From NCBI GenBank assembly GCA_015501055.1, contig JADNYV010000031.1, forward strand, positions 186,001-250,000: a stretch of 64,000 nt of DNA. Reading direction: 5' to 3'. The first letter of the stretch is position 1. The number at the start of each line of letters is the position of its first letter. Shown here in pieces: positions 60,165 to 64,000 of this stretch. The notes below the pieces were generated by a model. That model was given only the letters and a program-made list of their open reading frames with translations. It was not told the DNA's origin and ran no database searches. Both the position numbers and the translations under genes were made by a program. The stretch is from Mucidula mucida. Taxonomy: Eukaryota; Basidiomycota; Agaricomycetes; Agaricales; Physalacriaceae.

Positions 60165-63150
60165 CATCTCGTCGCTTCTCTATTCTGACCTCGTTTGACC
60201 TTTAGACCTTACCCTTCAAATACTTGACCTTCGACGGTATTCAACGGTTCGACTTACTTGACTTTTTCAATAATAATCTGAATCTCTTGTAGGACATCTT
60301 TGAGATAGAACAGTTCCGCCTAGCCAATGGTATGTTTGCTTCGATCTTACTGCTTTCGATCTTTCTTCTGACCACCACGGTCAGATTTTCTTATCTTGTA
60401 GACGACCCACAGCGACTTTCTGGATATCTCAGATAGGATCCTTTGCATCTTCTGCGTCGTCTTTTGGCTGTCTCTCTCCGCGTCTTCGCCCGTCGCCGTT
60501 ATTGTCGCGACCGACTCTGGGATGTCAAATCTTGAAACTTGTTATGTGGACCGTTCCCGGTACACCACGATGTCTGCATATCATCTATTTGGAGCCAGAT
60601 ACTACACGTTCTTTTACCAAGACTGTCCAATATGCCTTCTTCAATAGCGGTAAGTATTTCTTCCATTTTCACAGTCGGACAAACAGGTGTTGATTTGCCA
60701 TCTTAGACCTGGCTTCTTGACTGAACTGACCCGTCTTCAAACTCTTGGACTCATTCTCAGGCCCATCGTGCTGTCGACACTGCGGACGCGACTACCGGAC
60801 ACTTATCGGGACTGTTGCAGTTATCCGACGATCTCAATACCATACAAACACCTCACTATCATCTTGTGTCGTTGACTCGCTTCTTTCTAGCTGTCGACAT
60901 TCAACGGCGATGCAGTACGCCTTCTCTCCTCTGTTATTTCCGCAGTGTGCTCACCGTTGCACTAGCCTTCGGTGTGCAGACTGTACTTTGACGAGGACGC
61001 TTCCAGACAATGTTCTCAGTCATGCTGGCCCGCATCGCTGAGCGCTACTCACAGGCGCTTCCTGCTCCGACTCGGTATGTTTTCGTTGGTGTCCAAAGAA
61101 GTCTTACTTACTACCTGCCTTAGTTGTCCACCGGAGGTATGCTCTCTTTTTTCTGGACTATTACCTGCGGGATTCAACTGTTCGACTTGGTGAGTTGTAC
61201 CACAATTGATAGGTATGTTTTGTTTCTATGACCACCATCCCACTTCGTTGATCTATTTTCGCCGACTAGTTCTCTGCCGTCGACCAGGATCTCTGAGTCT
61301 GTACTCTTGTAAGTTGTGTCTCTCCAATTGTTTCTAACGACCTTGCTGACCCTATCCGGCTTCCAGTTCAACGTTGACGTTGTCGGGGCTAACAACGCAC
61401 TCGGACTACTTCCAGAAGACTTGCCGATTGATATTGTAGAGGTTAATGGATCCTCAAGGTGCGTTATCGTTGGCGGTACAAATCATCTCACTTACTATGG
61501 GTTGACAGGCATCGTATTACCCTTGTTTTACGCCGCGGCAACACTTGGGAACAACTACGCTTGTCGTACAAGACACGTTCGAATATCTGGCAAGTCAAAG
61601 CGGAGAATATACCATTGGGGTGGACGATGTCTAACGGCGCAGTGATAGCTCCTCCTTTAAGCAGCGTACGCGGAGCTGCCGTTGATATTGACCGTCTACT
61701 TCTTTAGGTTCTCGGACAACTTTGAACGACTTCCTTTGGACTGGTCCTCAAGGGCCCGCTTGCCTCTCTGGTATGTTCTCATTTGTCATGTCGTAACCTT
61801 GCACTTACTTTCGCGCGTAGGCTCATTGCTGCCAGCAATTTCTGGTGTGTTTTCTTGCTTGTGTCAAGCAATCGCGACTGATCATCACCACAGACGCTGC
61901 ACTCATATCCGACAAAGGCAAGTATACAAGACCCTTTGTGGGTATGTCTATTGTTCTTACTGGCAGAGTGTTCATTTGACTAATCGTTTTGTTTCCTCTA
62001 GACGTCCACGTCGACCACTTCAAGACTTCCCAGCCATCTTGATCTTTGGACTGTGGCGGTCTTTACTTTGGCTACGTGCCGGGTGAACGTCGACGATCAA
62101 CGCGAAGCTATGGACTGTCATTTGGCGTAGCGCCGGTGATATTCTTCAACGGACTTGACCACTTGCGTGTTTCCGATTGACTACGTGTAGGGCAACGATG
62201 GCGCCACGAAGCTTGTGCCGGTAATGTGGGAAGGTGTCGAACTTGACGGGTAAGTCAACGCTTTCAACGTCGTGTCGATGCTGAACCTGTAGTCATTCAG
62301 GTCATTTCATTGAACCCTGTTCAGCCGGTGTCTGGTCGCTGATCTTCCCGATGAGTGAGTTTGGTTCTTTCAAAGCAGTACTCAATGCATACGACCGGAT
62401 TGAGTGGTGGGTCATAAATCCTGCTTCGATGAACTCTGACGGCCCTAGTTTCTTCTTGTCCTTGTCTTGACTAGCTTGCTCACGATTGTTTCTCAGAGTT
62501 TCGTGTTCCACGATGAGGAAATCAATGGCATTCGCAACGTCTTGGGACAATGATCAAGCTGGGGCTGTTCGATAGCCCCGCTCTCTTCATTGGTGGGTTA
62601 TCGTTGATCTACCCGAATATTAACTCACCTTGGTTTGTCTTAGCTATCCCGTTCAACTTGTGAATGGATAACGACTGTATTCGCGCCTTGACAAGGAACC
62701 GCCCCGCCCTGAATTGGTACTCGAGATGTTCCCGACCGTCGATCTCTGCACACTTGCGGAGACACAACACCTCGCTCAATTCTGACTGTACGGGGCATTC
62801 ACTGTGGGTCAATCGTCCTCTAGCCATTTCTGCCTCACCGTCGCTCATCTAGACGCCTTTTAGCAATGATACAGATCGGCGAAACGACTCGGGAGGTGCT
62901 GGGGAGAACAGTCGTGGCCCGTGAGTGTTCGACTCAACTTGGTAAGTATGGATGGTGCATGTACACGGTATGTCGTGTTGCACAGATGACTGTACTCGCG
63001 TGCTGTCACCTTCCCTCCGTCGCGCGTTTGACATGCTGGGTCCCTGGCATTGCATTGTACAGTCTTCTGGCTTCTTTCGCGGTAAGCCCCATTGCGTTAC
63101 ATATACTTCTCGGTCGCATCTCCCTCATGCTCGGGCTATCTCTAAGGTCA

Positions 63151-64000
63151 GGACTTGGGGGAAAGACTGCACCAAGGAAGCTTGAGCCGTACGGAGATTC
63201 AAGGTGTACTGGACAGGAATGTTGCTAATACCTCGGGGTGACGGAAAAGGGTGGAGTTCAACGTACTAACTGAGGAGGGTTCCTCAAGTTGGGCAATACG
63301 ACATGCTGGAGCTTGATGGGATAAAATGGGTTTTGCCTGAAGGGCATGATAAGCTTAATCGAAGCACGATTGGTACAGTTCAGCCTTTGTTGGGACAGCT
63401 CTTTATCGACTGTCCACCACTTTGTTCTCCTCGTCACGGTCCGCCGCCACATGGAAAGTCCGAAGGAGCTGCGCGTATTTTTGGAGAGGACGATGGCCAG
63501 GGAGGCAATCGGTGGGTCTTTACAGTGAACGTTGCTTAGTGGTTTCGAGCGTAGGAATGTACACACGGAATAAATACTTTTTAATGATTACATGGAGTAC
63601 AACGCGCTCTTCTTACTAATGCCCTCACCCCAGTTCTCCACTGGCATAAAGTCCTCGCAACCCACCGCGTCCCCTCCAATGCGTATATCCTCCGAGTCTG
63701 GGTGGGCACACGACCTCTGTAGCTGCGGCGACCACACCGGGACTTGTACGTTCCGTTCGCTTCCCTCGTTCCTATTTTCCAACTTACTTTAAAAAGGTCT
63801 AACCGCGACGCTCTGCCCATGCATCGTATTTGGCCGCAACAGCGATCGCCTGGAGCACCTCCGCAAAACCGGCCGGCCCCATCCTGATCCCTACGACGGA
63901 GGATGCTGCTCGGACGCGTGCGTTGTCTACGCGTCGTGTATACCGTGTTGTGGGTGTTGGAAGATGCATGTGAGTGTAGTATTTCGTTCATGCCTTTGTT
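63151..64000. repeat. Tandem array unit 4, cut by the window end
   Basis: The first 850 bases of another unit, matching 36835-37684 closely, including the orientation of the segment that is inverted in unit 1. The array therefore continues beyond the window. Confidence 0.9.
63588..64000 (-). CDS. Unidentified unit gene (unit 4 copy, partial)
   Basis: The 3' part only; the start lies beyond the window. The text is identical to unit 2 in the visible part (PVWSPQLQRSCAHPDSEDI, stop at 63588). Confidence 0.4.

Larger units (their letters stand above)
47402..63150. repeat. Tandem array unit 3, interrupted by a Copia element
   Basis: After removing the retrotransposon and one target duplication (54986-60164), the unit measures about 10.57 kb. 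From 49070 to 54985 it matches unit 2 at offset 10561 without indels. After the insertion, 60165-63150 matches unit 1 with its full homopolymer lengths. Confidence 0.92.

Noticed and set aside
26189..64000. Ribosomal DNA array
   Set aside because: The unit size is close to that of fungal rDNA, but no 18S, 5.8S or 28S sequence is present and the unit holds protein-coding exons.

Overview
The window looks like nuclear DNA of an agaricomycete-type basidiomycete. Genes are densely interrupted by introns of about 45-60 bases with GT..AG ends. A Plavaka-type DNA transposon, a Tc1/mariner-like MITE and a Ty1/Copia retrotransposon are present, and the recognisable proteins belong to fungal families (PacC/Rim101 zinc-finger factor, Zn2Cys6 factor, DOMON-cytochrome b561, APC amino-acid permeases). 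No bacterial-type operons, rRNA or convincing tRNA genes were seen. | Left part (1-26.2 kb), ordinary single-copy DNA with relics: a broken Plavaka transposase (129-3517), a frame-broken secreted SGNH hydrolase (4109-4864), an APC permease on minus (5079-7455), a broken alcohol acetyltransferase (8525-9869), a short PacC/Rim101-like factor on minus (10533-12094), a second APC permease on plus (13640-16198), a Zn2Cys6 transcription factor converging on it (16244-19112), a fragment of a short-chain dehydrogenase (SDR) (19647-19900), a 466-bp MITE with TA duplications (20370-20835), a DOMON-cytochrome b561 reductase (20877-22541), a decayed hypothetical gene (about 23506-24247) and an apparently intact SDR gene (24506-25523). 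| Right part (26.2-64 kb): a head-to-tail tandem array of a roughly 10.57-kb unit. Units begin at about 26189, 36835, 47402 and 63151; the last runs out of the window. Each complete unit carries one multi-exon gene for a mitochondrial stomatin-like (SLP2/SPFH) protein on minus, an unidentified minus-strand gene, an 18-bp minisatellite, several small internal repeats and long stretches with splice-like signals but no recognised product. The first 1.5 kb of unit 1 is diverged and contains a ~660-bp inversion relative to the other units; the rest is almost identical between units. | Unit 3 is interrupted by a complete Ty1/Copia element (54986-60159) with two 265-bp LTRs that look identical, a 5-bp target duplication (TCGAC), one open 1499-codon gag-pol frame, and a primer site matching the anticodon region of initiator tRNA-Met. 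This points to half-tRNA priming, as known for Drosophila copia and yeast Ty5. | One contiguous 4.4-kb block (about 44.68-49.06 kb), crossing the unit 2/3 junction, differs from the other units almost only by one-base indels, mostly in short homopolymers. This looks like poorly polished assembly. The frame breaks in the left part should therefore be read with some caution. All gene models are hand-spliced by eye and approximate at exon edges.
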